A stretch of 64,000 bases of DNA from Fredinandcohnia onubensis (lineage in GTDB: Bacteria; Bacillota; Bacilli; Bacillales; Bacillaceae_L), in assembly GCF_002734215.1 (NCBI RefSeq), contig NZ_NSEB01000023.1, positions 124,102 through 188,101 on the forward strand. Reading direction: 5' to 3'. Positions 34,373-43,297 of the stretch are shown piece after piece. Both the position numbers and the translations under genes were made by a program. The number at the start of each line of letters is the position of its first letter. The stretch's first letter is position 1. Below the pieces are notes generated by a model. The model made no database searches. It was not told where the DNA came from and saw only the letters and a list, made by a program, of their open reading frames with translations.

Positions 34373-35554
34373 ATGCATAATTTCGTAAATGAACCACCAC
34401 TTGTAGGGTTGAAAGTAATTGAGTTAGGGCAAATTGCGGCAGGTCCATTTGCAGGAATGTTGTTGGCTGACCTTGGTGCAGATGTGGTGAAAGTGGAGCG
34501 ACCGGATGGTGGAGATGGGATGCGATCATGGCCACCGTTTATAACTAATCAAATGGGAGAGTCATATAGTGGGAATTTTGCTTCATTGAATCGGAATAAA
34601 CGAAGTATTACGATTGATTTTAATGACCCGAACCAACTGGAAAAACTGAAAAATTTATGTGCTGAAGCTGATGTTTTAATAGAAAATTACCGTCCAGGTG
34701 TCCTTAAAAAGTATATGCTAGATTACGAAAACTTAAAGGAAAGAAATCCAAAATTAGTCTATTGTTCTATTTCTGGATATGGTCAAACCGGGCCGTATTC
34801 TAGTAAGGGTGCGTTTGATGTAACTGTTCAAGCGATTAGTGGTCTCATGAGCGTAACAGGAGTAGAAAATGGACCAACTGTAAAGTGTGGAGTACCAGTT
34901 GGTGATTTTGTTACAGCATTATATGGAGCATATACAATTATGGCATCTCTGTCTAGAGTACAACGATCAAGTAAAGGCACATATATTGATTGTTCCATGT
35001 TAGGAAGTCTATTGGGTATTTCTGCATTACAGACAAGTGAATATCATGGTACAGGGAAACCTCCGAAACGTTTAGGCTCTGCACACCCTAGAAATGCGCC
35101 ATATCAAGGGTTTGATGCTAGTGATAAGCCGTTTGTAATTGCAGCAGGAAACGATAAATTGTGGAAGGCTGTTTGTGAAATAGTAGAGAAGCCCGAACTT
35201 GAAAAGGATGAGAGGTTTATTACTCAGAGTTTAAGAGCAAAGAACCAACGTGAACTGGCTTCTATGCTCCAACCTATTTTTATTAAATTTACGGCCGAAC
35301 ATTGGCTCGGTAGATTTGACAATAAAGGGGTTCCATGTGCACCAATTAATACATTTAAGGACATATTAAATGATCCACACGTAAAGGAAATGGGTTTAAT
35401 AGAGGATATCCAACTGCCGATAGGATTATTTACAAAAGATATCGGCTTTCCGATTCAATTAAGCGATTTTGAATTTGAAATATTTAAGAGACCTCCTAAA
35501 CTTGGTGAGCACAACGATGAGGTTTTTAGTGAATGGATTGCTCACAAAGTATGA
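34373..35554 (+). CDS. Class III (CaiB/BaiF) CoA-transferase 2
   Basis: About 393 residues from ATG 34373, which follows AAGGAAGG; the longer frame from 34328 has no ribosome site. IELGQIAAGPFAGMLLADLG, RNKRSITIDFNDPN, IENYRPGVLK and Asp178 in VPVGDFVTA mark the family. It is clearly divergent from CoA-transferase 1 at 30.7 kb, so the operon carries two different acyl specificities or a heteromer. Gene overlap with the crotonase is close (13 bases). Confidence 0.9.
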   Translation: MHNFVNEPPLVGLKVIELGQIAAGPFAGMLLADLGADVVKVERPDGGDGMRSWPPFITNQMGESYSGNFASLNRNKRSITIDFNDPNQLEKLKNLCAEADVLIENYRPGVLKKYMLDYENLKERNPKLVYCSISGYGQTGPYSSKGAFDVTVQAISGLMSVTGVENGPTVKCGVPVGDFVTALYGAYTIMASLSRVQRSSKGTYIDCSMLGSLLGISALQTSEYHGTGKPPKRLGSAHPRNAPYQGFDASDKPFVIAAGNDKLWKAVCEIVEKPELEKDERFITQSLRAKNQRELASMLQPIFIKFTAEHWLGRFDNKGVPCAPINTFKDILNDPHVKEMGLIEDIQLPIGLFTKDIGFPIQLSDFEFEIFKRPPKLGEHNDEVFSEWIAHKV

Positions 35555-35603
35555 ATCTAGAATATTTTATGTAATCTAATATAAGTTGGAAAGGGTGAAT
35601 GTC

Positions 35604-36182
35604 ATGCTTAATTCTGTAAAACTCCATCCAGAATTAAAAGATTTTATTAGTTATATTGACATGTTGGTTTTAAGTCAAGAAGACGAGATTAGTATTACGG
35701 AAAAAGTAGCGGAACGCATGAAAGAGATTATGGTTAAGGATGGTGTGATTCCTGAGAGGTTTAAAAAACCCAATGCAACTAAGTATACATTGTATCCTGT
35801 CTATGTTGATCCAGAAAATCGTTTCTCTATTGCGTCTGCTGTGTGGGATGTAGGGCAGACGACTCCCATTCATAATCATGGTACATGGGGAGTAATCGGG
35901 ATTTTGCAAGGAGCAGAAAATGAAATCCAATACAAAATTCAAACGGGTATAGCTCCAGTTAAAATTAGTGAAAAAACCCTTGAAAAAGGTGATGTAGTCG
36001 TTTGCTGTACGTCAGATCAAGATATTCACAAAGTTTCTTGTGCTTCTTCGGAACCATGTGTCGGTATTCATGTTTACGGTGGGAATATTGGGGAAATAGA
36101 GCGTCGTGTTTTCGATGAAAAATCTGGTGAAGAAAAAAAAGTTGTAACAGCATGGGATCCAATTCCTTTTCAAGCAGAGTAA
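35604..36182 (+). CDS. Cupin thiol dioxygenase-like protein (cysteine dioxygenase/3-MPA dioxygenase family)
   Basis: About 192 residues of the CDO/COG5553 cupin family. Iron ligands are His90 and His92 in TPIHNHGTWGVIGILQGAE and His142 in DIHKVSC; a His156-Tyr158 pair (GIHVYGG) matches the CDO catalytic triad. Members oxidise a thiol such as cysteine or 3-mercaptopropionate to the sulfinate. ATG 35604 is preceded by AAAGGGTG. Last gene of the CoA-transferase operon and followed by a strong hairpin. The thiol substrate is not shown by sequence. Confidence 0.8.
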   Translation: MLNSVKLHPELKDFISYIDMLVLSQEDEISITEKVAERMKEIMVKDGVIPERFKKPNATKYTLYPVYVDPENRFSIASAVWDVGQTTPIHNHGTWGVIGILQGAENEIQYKIQTGIAPVKISEKTLEKGDVVVCCTSDQDIHKVSCASSEPCVGIHVYGGNIGEIERRVFDEKSGEEKKVVTAWDPIPFQAE

Positions 36183-36183
36183 A

Positions 36184-36239
36184 ATAAAAGAGACTATCCT
36201 TTACAATGCATTTGTGTTTGGATGGTCTCTATTTTATTA
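36184..36239. terminator. Bidirectional terminator
   Basis: ATAAAAGAGACTATCC pairs with GGATGGTCTCTATTTTAT (one G-T pair), with A/T tracts both sides, between the dioxygenase and the convergent LysR gene. Confidence 0.8.
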
Positions 36240-36253
36240 AAAATCATATTAAA

Positions 36254-37171
36254 TTATTTTATACCTACTTGTTTTTCAAAGTTAATTAATATCTTAATGA
36301 AACTTTCAAGGTACTCCGGTGTAAAACGATCTCGTTTATAAAAAACACATGGGTCAGGTCTTATATCTACATCTGTAAATTGAAGGGATTTTATTCCTTC
36401 TAAATCATTTGTTGACCACGTATCAAAATAAAATTTAGGTATGATCGAAATTCCCATACCTAATCTAACTAGTTCTCTTGTTGATTCATTATTTTCAGTT
36501 GAAAAAATAATGTTTTCCTTAAATTCTTCGCCAAATATAGATAGAATATATTCTCTTATTAATCCGGCACGATATAAAATAAGCTGTTCACTAGATAAAT
36601 CGATTATCGAGATTTTATTTTTAGTTGAAAGTGGGTGATTCGTTGAAACAATTACAATATACTCATCTTTAAACAATATTTTACATTCAGTATTGTTTAT
36701 TTCCATTTTTTGACGAGTTTTATTGTTTATTGGTGCTACGACGATGTCCAATTTATTACTAAATAATAACTCACTTAATTCCAATACACCACCTTGTACA
36801 ACATTAAGTTTTACCTTTGGGTATTGTTGATGAAATAATTGGAACAATCTAGGTAAATACCGAATAGCGGTTAGTGGACCTATTCCCAAATGTATTTGGC
36901 CACTTAGAGGGTTTGAAATTTCGTTAATTTGTTGTTCCAGATCTTGGACTAAAGTTAAAATGTTACGTATTCTAGGTAGTAGTAATTCACCTTCCTTAGT
37001 TAGATTTATTATTCTTCCGTTTTTTTCAAATAAAGGAAAGCCTATTTCCTCCTCAAACTTTTTAATTTGTTGACTTATTGTTGGTTCAGTGACAAATAGT
37101 TGCCTTGCTGCTTCTCTCATCGTCCCATAATGTACGATATTTTCAATGTATTCAAGTTGACGCAGGTTCAT
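36254..37171 (-). CDS. LysR-family regulator 2
   Basis: About 305 residues. HTH MNLRQLEYIENIVHYGTMREAARQLFV and TEPTISQQIKKFEEEIG; effector domain after residue 90. A reading from 37276 adds 35 residues of no family similarity, while GAGGAG lies seven bases before ATG 37171. It is divergent from the peptide-type ABC operon, whose 477-base upstream region contains several inverted repeats, and convergent with the CoA-transferase operon. Probably the activator of one or both. Confidence 0.9.
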   Translation of the reverse strand: MNLRQLEYIENIVHYGTMREAARQLFVTEPTISQQIKKFEEEIGFPLFEKNGRIINLTKEGELLLPRIRNILTLVQDLEQQINEISNPLSGQIHLGIGPLTAIRYLPRLFQLFHQQYPKVKLNVVQGGVLELSELLFSNKLDIVVAPINNKTRQKMEINNTECKILFKDEYIVIVSTNHPLSTKNKISIIDLSSEQLILYRAGLIREYILSIFGEEFKENIIFSTENNESTRELVRLGMGISIIPKFYFDTWSTNDLEGIKSLQFTDVDIRPDPCVFYKRDRFTPEYLESFIKILINFEKQVGIK

Positions 37172-37334
37172 AAACTCACTCCTCTTGGTTAATATTCTTC
37201 TTTTTCCATTAGGGATATATGAATTTCGTTTGAAACACAGAAGGTTTATATTACAACACTGATGCGTATTGATCATCCAACGATAACGATAACAATGAAT
37301 TAAAAAAGTTTATCAACTATGCATTTGGTTGCAA

Positions 37335-37608
37335 GAATATCATATTCAACGCCGATATTTTACATATTGTATTACCCTATTGCTATTATAGAACCTTTTA
37401 TAATAAAGAATATTTAAGTAGGTAGTTAATTTAATATTATTATTACCTATAGAAGAAGTGGTCTTAATTGATAGATAATAGTTATAGATTATAAAAAGTA
37501 ACTAATATTTAAACTATTCAAATTATTATAACATTAATATTAGTAATTATTAAATAGAAAGGAGAGAATTAGTTCAAAATGATATGAAATGGAATGAAAG
37601 CGCTTTTA
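37335..37608 (+). promoter_or_regulatory. Control region of the ABC operon: palindrome and cre-like site
   Basis: The gap 37172-37648 has no gene. A perfect palindrome GAATAT-C-ATATTC lies at 37335-37347 and a CTAATATT/AATATTAG pair lies about 37500-37550; these are LysR-type candidates. At 37595-37608 TGAAAGCGCTTTTA matches the cre consensus at all but one position and sits 41 bases before the substrate-binding protein start. It points to CcpA repression. Confidence 0.55.
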
Positions 37609-37648
37609 AGTAATTTTGACAATTGTTTTAATTTTGGGGGGGAGAGCA

Positions 37649-39211
37649 ATGAGAATAAACAAATTTGGCATAATGATAGCATTTTTGATAATACTGTTGT
37701 TTGGATGTAGTGGAAAAGAAGTAGGTAGTACATCAGATGAAAATAATGCTAGTAAAGAAATTTATGGTGAGGAATTGCACTACGCAATTAATGCGCAACC
37801 ACCAACAATTGATCCCCATATAACAACATCATCAGCTACAAGAGATGTAGCCATTCATATATTTGAAACACTTGTCACATTAAATTCGAAGTATGAAGTT
37901 GTCCCTATGTTGGCGAAATCATGGGAAGAAAGTGATGATGGATTAACATACACTTTCCATTTAAGACAAGGTGTAAAGTTCCATAATGGCAAAGAAATGA
38001 CAGCTGAAGATGTGGTAGCTTCGATGAATCGATGGCAAGAAAATGCTAAAGTAGAAGTTTTAAAAGGTGCTACTTTCGAGGCAATTGATAAGTATATTGT
38101 CACATTAACAGTGAAGGAACCATCTTTGTTCGTTTTACCTTCCCTCACACCTACTCTCCAAATCTCTGGAATCATGCCGAAGGAAGTAGTTGAAAGTGCC
38201 ACAGATATAGGGGTAGAAGAATATATTGGAACAGGACCATTCAAATTCGTCGATTGGAAACAAGACCAGAATATCCAGCTTGCCAAATTTGAAGATTATC
38301 AAATGGTTGATACTTCTGCGGATGGTCTTGGTGGAAAAAAGGAAGCCTTAGTTGAAAATTTATACTTCCAAATTGTCCTAGATCCTTCCACGAGGCTTGC
38401 TGGCCTTCAATCAGGACAATATCACATAGGTTACGCTTATGAACCTGATGTAGTTTCACTTTTAGAGAGGGATAAAAATTTTAATGTTTATGCTCCAGTA
38501 TTTGGATACACGAATCTTGTTTTTAATAAAAATGCAGGCTTAATGACAAATCAAAAAATGAGGCAAGCAATTAATGCAGCCCTTGATATGGAGGCCATAG
38601 CAGAAACCTCACTTGTTGATAATTACAGATTGTATTCTAGTATTATGGTGAAAGAACAAGACAATTGGTACAGTGAAGCTGGTAGCGAACATTATAACCA
38701 AAACGATCCTGAAAAAGCAAAGAGCTTATTAGAGGAAGCAGGATATAATGGGGAAACAGTTAGAATACTAACTACACGTGAGTATTCTTATATGTACAAT
38801 TCAAGTGTGGTTATAAAAGAACAGCTTGAAAAAGTAGGAATTAAGACAGAAGTAGAAGTATACGATTGGCCGACAACCTTGAGTAGACGAAGTGATCCGA
38901 ATAATTGGGAGTTATTTGTATCTGGATTCCCTACGTCAGCAACTCCTATTGAGCAGTTGCAATATAGTCCTGGCTACATTGACGGACCTGAAGATGAGAA
39001 AACCGAAGAATTATTGCAAAAAATAAGAACTGCAAAAACCCAAGAAGAAGCATCTAAATATTGGGATGAATTACAGGGTTATTCATGGGAATACCTTCCA
39101 TTAATAAAAATTGCAGACTATACATTACCTTCAGCGGCAACTGTTAAGGTTGAAGGCTTAACATTCTTTAGTACCGGACCAGTTCTTTGGAATACTAGAG
39201 TTGCAGAATAA
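37649..39211 (+). CDS. Peptide/opine-type ABC transporter substrate-binding lipoprotein
   Basis: About 520 residues, SBP family 5 (DppA/OppA-like). A lipoprotein signal (LIILLFGCSG, lipid-modified Cys near residue 20) is followed by the family start LHYAINAQPPTIDPHITTS, then WEESDDGLTYTFHLRQGVKFHNGK. The ATG at 37649 has GGGGGGGAGAGC upstream; an in-frame ATG 33 bases earlier is worse. It captures peptides, opines or related solutes for the two permeases and two ATPases that follow. An intercistronic hairpin lies after it. Confidence 0.93.
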   Translation: MRINKFGIMIAFLIILLFGCSGKEVGSTSDENNASKEIYGEELHYAINAQPPTIDPHITTSSATRDVAIHIFETLVTLNSKYEVVPMLAKSWEESDDGLTYTFHLRQGVKFHNGKEMTAEDVVASMNRWQENAKVEVLKGATFEAIDKYIVTLTVKEPSLFVLPSLTPTLQISGIMPKEVVESATDIGVEEYIGTGPFKFVDWKQDQNIQLAKFEDYQMVDTSADGLGGKKEALVENLYFQIVLDPSTRLAGLQSGQYHIGYAYEPDVVSLLERDKNFNVYAPVFGYTNLVFNKNAGLMTNQKMRQAINAALDMEAIAETSLVDNYRLYSSIMVKEQDNWYSEAGSEHYNQNDPEKAKSLLEEAGYNGETVRILTTREYSYMYNSSVVIKEQLEKVGIKTEVEVYDWPTTLSRRSDPNNWELFVSGFPTSATPIEQLQYSPGYIDGPEDEKTEELLQKIRTAKTQEEASKYWDELQGYSWEYLPLIKIADYTLPSAATVKVEGLTFFSTGPVLWNTRVAE

Positions 39212-39220
39212 GAGGTTCGC

Positions 39221-39244
39221 TCCTATTTTATATCTTAAATAGGA
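39221..39244 (+). other. Intercistronic hairpin
   Basis: TCCTATTT (39221-39228) pairs with AAATAGGA (39237-39244). With no T run it is more likely an RNA-stability or partial-attenuation element that keeps binding-protein mRNA above permease mRNA. Inference. Confidence 0.5.
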
Positions 39245-39287
39245 TCTCCATATTTTCAATATCTTGCTTAGAAAAGGGGGGGGATTT

Positions 39288-40238
39288 TTGAAAAGCTTCG
39301 TTATTAAACGCATAATTTACCTTATTCCGATTCTGTTCATCGTTTCTGTAATCGTTTTTATGATTATTCATTTAACTCCCGGTGATCCTGCCGCAGCCAT
39401 ACTCGGGAGTCAAGCTACTCCAGAACAAGTTAATGAATTACGGATTCAACTGGGTCTGAATGTTCCAATTTATCAACAATATATCAATTGGATTTTAGGT
39501 ATATTTCAAGGAGATTTAGGATATTCGTACTTTATGAGGCAATCAGTCGGTATGGCAATTTTTACACATCTCGGTCCCACAATTTCATTGGCCGTTTTAG
39601 CGCAATTGGTAGCCATCTTAATCGGGATTCCGTTTGGTATCATAGCTGCAAATCGAAAAGGGTCATTTTTGGATCAGATGTTTATGGGGCTGTCATTATT
39701 AGGACTTGCGGTGCCAAGTTTTTTACTAGGATTATTTCTTATCATATTGTTTGCAGGGATGCTACAATGGTTGCCAGTTGCAGGATATGTGCCATTAAGC
39801 GAAGGGGTATTGGAACATTTGAAATATTTAATCATGCCTGTAATTGCATTAGGGAGTATGCAAATTGCATTGACTGCTAGAATGACAAGAACGGCAATGT
39901 TGGATATCCTCAATCAGGACTATATAAAAACTGCACGTTCAAAGGGTTTAAAAGAGCATCGTGTCATTTATAAACATGCTTTTAAAAACGCTATTTTACC
40001 AGTCTTAACAGTTATAGGCCAGTCATTTGGAATTTTAGTAGCTGGGGCAGCCGTCACAGAAACAATTTTTAATATACCTGGTATTGGCCAGCTAATTATT
40101 AACTCTATTGCACGGCGTGACTTTCCGGTCATACAAGGCATTGTATTATTTGTGGCAGTTGTTTATGTTTTTATCAATTTAGTAGTTGATTTCTTATATG
40201 GTGTCTTCGATCCAAGGGTTAGGCTAAAAGAAAAATAG
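39288..40238 (+). CDS. ABC transporter permease, DppB type
   Basis: About 316 residues with six hydrophobic helices. HLTPGDPAAAILGSQATPEQ is the periplasmic loop typical of DppB/OppB/GsiC, and the EAA loop is RSKGLKEHRVIYKHAFKNAI. TTG start at 39288, AAAAGGGGGGGG nine bases upstream; the reading from 39264 lacks a ribosome site. Partner of the DppC-type permease. Confidence 0.92.
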   Translation: MKSFVIKRIIYLIPILFIVSVIVFMIIHLTPGDPAAAILGSQATPEQVNELRIQLGLNVPIYQQYINWILGIFQGDLGYSYFMRQSVGMAIFTHLGPTISLAVLAQLVAILIGIPFGIIAANRKGSFLDQMFMGLSLLGLAVPSFLLGLFLIILFAGMLQWLPVAGYVPLSEGVLEHLKYLIMPVIALGSMQIALTARMTRTAMLDILNQDYIKTARSKGLKEHRVIYKHAFKNAILPVLTVIGQSFGILVAGAAVTETIFNIPGIGQLIINSIARRDFPVIQGIVLFVAVVYVFINLVVDFLYGVFDPRVRLKEK

Positions 40239-40252
40239 AAAGGAGACATAGG

Positions 40253-41140
40253 ATGGAGGTTAGTACAAAATACGAAGAGATTATTTCAATTAAAAAAGAG
40301 TTAAAAAAAGAACAGCGAAATTTGTTTATTAAACAATTTTTTATAAATAAATTAGCTATAACAGGACTAGTTTTAATTATCATCCTAACCTTGTTAGCTA
40401 TTATTGGGCCTGCAGTTGCAAAGTATGATCCATATGAAATGGTAGCCCAAGATCGCCTGTTGGGGCCGAATATGGATCATTGGTTGGGAACCGACAATTT
40501 GGGTCGTGATTTGTTTTCTAGGGTAGCAAGTGGAGCACAAGTATCAATGGGCGTAGGATTTTCTGTTGCTATCATAACTTCCATAATTGGAATGGTAATC
40601 GGCCTGTATGCAAGTTACTATCGGCTGTTGGATAATGTTTTAATGAGGATTTGCGATGGCTTAATGTCTTTTCCTGCAATTCTTTTAGCTATTGCCCTTA
40701 TGGCTGCCCTAGGACCAAGTACAAAAAATGTCATAATTTCGTTAGCGATAGTGTATACACCCCATGTTGCTCGGGTTGTGCGCTCAGCTGCTATAGTGAT
40801 ACGGGAAGAAACATATATTGAAGCGATTAGAGCACAGGGGGCTTCCTCATGGAGAATCATCTGGGGACATATCGCACCTAATACAATTTCACCTCTCATT
40901 GTTCAAGCTACATTTATTTTTGCTAATGCGATTATCGTTGAGGCAGCTTTGAGTTTCCTAGGGGCGGGTGTTCCTACTCCTGATCCTAGCTGGGGAAATA
41001 TCTTATATGATGGCAAATTAGTAATATTCAGTTCCTGGTGGATGGTTGTTTTTCCTGGAATATGCATCAGTTTATCGGTTTTAGGGTTAAATCTGTTCGG
41101 GGATGGGCTACGCGATATATTGGACCCTCACTCAAAATAA
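40253..41140 (+). CDS. ABC transporter permease, DppC type
   Basis: A 295-residue permease with six helices. The conserved N-terminal part LDHWLGTDNLGRDLFSRV region (here MDHWLGTDNLGRDLF) and the EAA loop RAQGASSWRIIWGHIAPNT are characteristic of DppC/OppC. ATG follows AAAGGAGACATAGG. It is 14 bases after the DppB gene. Confidence 0.92.
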   Translation: MEVSTKYEEIISIKKELKKEQRNLFIKQFFINKLAITGLVLIIILTLLAIIGPAVAKYDPYEMVAQDRLLGPNMDHWLGTDNLGRDLFSRVASGAQVSMGVGFSVAIITSIIGMVIGLYASYYRLLDNVLMRICDGLMSFPAILLAIALMAALGPSTKNVIISLAIVYTPHVARVVRSAAIVIREETYIEAIRAQGASSWRIIWGHIAPNTISPLIVQATFIFANAIIVEAALSFLGAGVPTPDPSWGNILYDGKLVIFSSWWMVVFPGICISLSVLGLNLFGDGLRDILDPHSK

Positions 41141-41214
41141 TAGGATAGTAGTTTTAGAAATCTAATCAATAAGTAGGGCAGGTTTTAGAGGGGGAAATAA
41201 AAGGGGGGATAATA

Positions 41215-42234
41215 ATGGCTTCTAATCCGCTATTGCAAATCAAAGAATTAAAAACACATTTTCAAACAAAACGTGGTCGGGTAACCGCGGTAGATGGAAT
41301 TACCCTTCATGTAAATGAAGGTGAAATCTTAGGCGTAGTTGGTGAATCTGGGTGTGGAAAAAGCGTCATGTCACAGTCTATTCTAAGACTATTTGATGAG
41401 AAACATAATGTTCAATACAACGGTGATATTCAGTTTGAAAATAAAAGTTTGCTTAAAATGTCGAAAAGCAATATGAGAAAAATTAGGGGTAATGACATAT
41501 CGATGATTTTCCAAGATCCGTTAAGTTCTCTAAACCCAGTCTATACGATTGGGAACCAAATTGCAGAACCTTATATTCAGCATCAAAAATTGCCCAAAAA
41601 ACAAGCGTATGAAAAAGCGATTACGATGTTAAGGCTGACCGGAATCCCTGATCCTGATAAGAGAATTAATGAGTATCCTCACGAATTATCAGGAGGTATG
41701 AGACAACGTGTAATGATTGCGATGGCACTAGCTTGTCAGCCTAAACTCTTAATTGCAGATGAACCAACAACTGCTCTGGACGTGACAATACAAGCTCAAA
41801 TCCTCGATTTGATTGTTCAATTAAATCGAGAGATGAATATGGGTGTGATATTTATAACCCATGATCTTGGAGTGGTGGCAGAAGTTTGTAGCCGTGTTGT
41901 TGTTATGTACCTAGGGCAAATCGTTGAGGAAGCGAATGTTGAGATTCTTTTTGACCGACCTCTTCATCCTTATACAAAAGGACTACTTAAGTCAATTCCA
42001 CAAATAGACGGTGACAGATCACAAGAACTGCATGTTATTGAAGGGGCAGTTCCCTCTTTGCGTGAAGTTTCAAAAGGTTGTCGGTTTGCTTCAAGGTGTA
42101 CATTTGCGGATAATCTTTGCCAATCCGAAATGCCCCAATTAGAAACATACAAAACGGGACAAAAAGTCAGGTGTTGGCATTTTGAAGAAATATTGCAAAA
42201 AGGAGAAACAGGATATGTCGATAGCAACTTATAA
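41215..42234 (+). CDS. ABC transporter ATP-binding protein, DppD type
   Basis: A 339-residue ATPase. Walker A GESGCGKSV, signature LSGGMRQRVMIAMALA, Walker B LLIADEPTTALDV and the C-terminal oligopeptide-type Cys cluster (CRFASRCTFADNLC) are present, the latter often an iron-sulfur site in DppD/OppD. It overlaps the next ATPase gene by 20 bases. Confidence 0.93.
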   Translation: MASNPLLQIKELKTHFQTKRGRVTAVDGITLHVNEGEILGVVGESGCGKSVMSQSILRLFDEKHNVQYNGDIQFENKSLLKMSKSNMRKIRGNDISMIFQDPLSSLNPVYTIGNQIAEPYIQHQKLPKKQAYEKAITMLRLTGIPDPDKRINEYPHELSGGMRQRVMIAMALACQPKLLIADEPTTALDVTIQAQILDLIVQLNREMNMGVIFITHDLGVVAEVCSRVVVMYLGQIVEEANVEILFDRPLHPYTKGLLKSIPQIDGDRSQELHVIEGAVPSLREVSKGCRFASRCTFADNLCQSEMPQLETYKTGQKVRCWHFEEILQKGETGYVDSNL

Positions 42235-43198
42235 GGAAAATGAACCTCTTCTTAAAGTAAACGGATTAAAAAAATATTTTCCAGTAAAAAGTGTATTAGG
42301 TAAGGTGGAAAGTCAAGTCAAAGCTATCAACAATGTTTCTTTTGAATTATTTGAAGGGGAGACATATGGGTTAGTTGGTGAATCGGGATGCGGGAAAAGT
42401 ACGACAGGCAGAACCTTACTTAGGTTAATTGAGCCGACAGAAGGTTCCGCAATTTACCAAAATAATGATATCTTTCAATTATCCGAAAAAGAGCTTCGGA
42501 ATGTTAGACGAGAATTACAGATGGTATTTCAGGATCCATATTCCTCATTAAACCCGAAAAAAAGAATCGGAAGCATTCTAGAAGAACCCTTAAAGATTCA
42601 CAAGTTAGGTACAAAAGATGAGTGGACAGATCGTGTAATGGATATTCTTTGTAAAGTTGGTTTACGTCATGAACACTATTACCGTTACCCACATGAATTC
42701 TCAGGGGGGCAAAGACAGCGTATAGGTTTAGCGAGGGCTTTAGTGGTTAATCCAAAAGTCATTATTTGTGATGAACCCGTTTCTGCTCTAGATGTATCTA
42801 TTCAATCGCAAATTATCAATTTATTAAGAAGGCTACAAGGTGAATTTAAGCTAACCTACCTATTTATAGCCCATGATATAAGTGTTATACGTCATATTTC
42901 AGATCGAATAGGCGTCATGTACTTAGGGGAAATAGTTGAAGAGGCAACCACTGAAAACCTGTTTTCAGAGCCACTCCATCCCTACACACAATCTTTGCTT
43001 TCTGCTGTGCCACTTCCAAATCCAAAGAGAAATAGAAATAGAATCATCCTAAAGGGGGAAATCCCGTCCCCTCTAAATCCACCTACTGGCTGTGCATTTC
43101 ATACAAGATGTCCTCTTGCTATGGATATTTGTAAAAAAGAAAGTCCTATAAAGAAAGAAGTAGCGAGTGGACACAAAGTTTTATGTCATCTGTACTAA
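42215..43198 (+). CDS. ABC transporter ATP-binding protein, DppF type
   Basis: About 327 residues from ATG 42215, which follows AAAAAGGAG. Walker A GESGCGKST, signature FSGGQRQRIGLARALV, Walker B VIICDEPVSALDV and the Cys-bearing C-terminal motif (CAFHTRCPLAMDIC) are seen. Last of the five-gene uptake operon; the following gene is 99 bases on and co-directional. Confidence 0.93.
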   Translation: MSIATYKENEPLLKVNGLKKYFPVKSVLGKVESQVKAINNVSFELFEGETYGLVGESGCGKSTTGRTLLRLIEPTEGSAIYQNNDIFQLSEKELRNVRRELQMVFQDPYSSLNPKKRIGSILEEPLKIHKLGTKDEWTDRVMDILCKVGLRHEHYYRYPHEFSGGQRQRIGLARALVVNPKVIICDEPVSALDVSIQSQIINLLRRLQGEFKLTYLFIAHDISVIRHISDRIGVMYLGEIVEEATTENLFSEPLHPYTQSLLSAVPLPNPKRNRNRIILKGEIPSPLNPPTGCAFHTRCPLAMDICKKESPIKKEVASGHKVLCHLY

Positions 43199-43297
43199 AT
43201 TACATGATTTATGAAATTTATCTTGCTATCACTAAGAATTATTAATTCATAACTAAAAGTTAGAACTTGAAATCAAACTTTAAAGGGGAGTTCAGAT

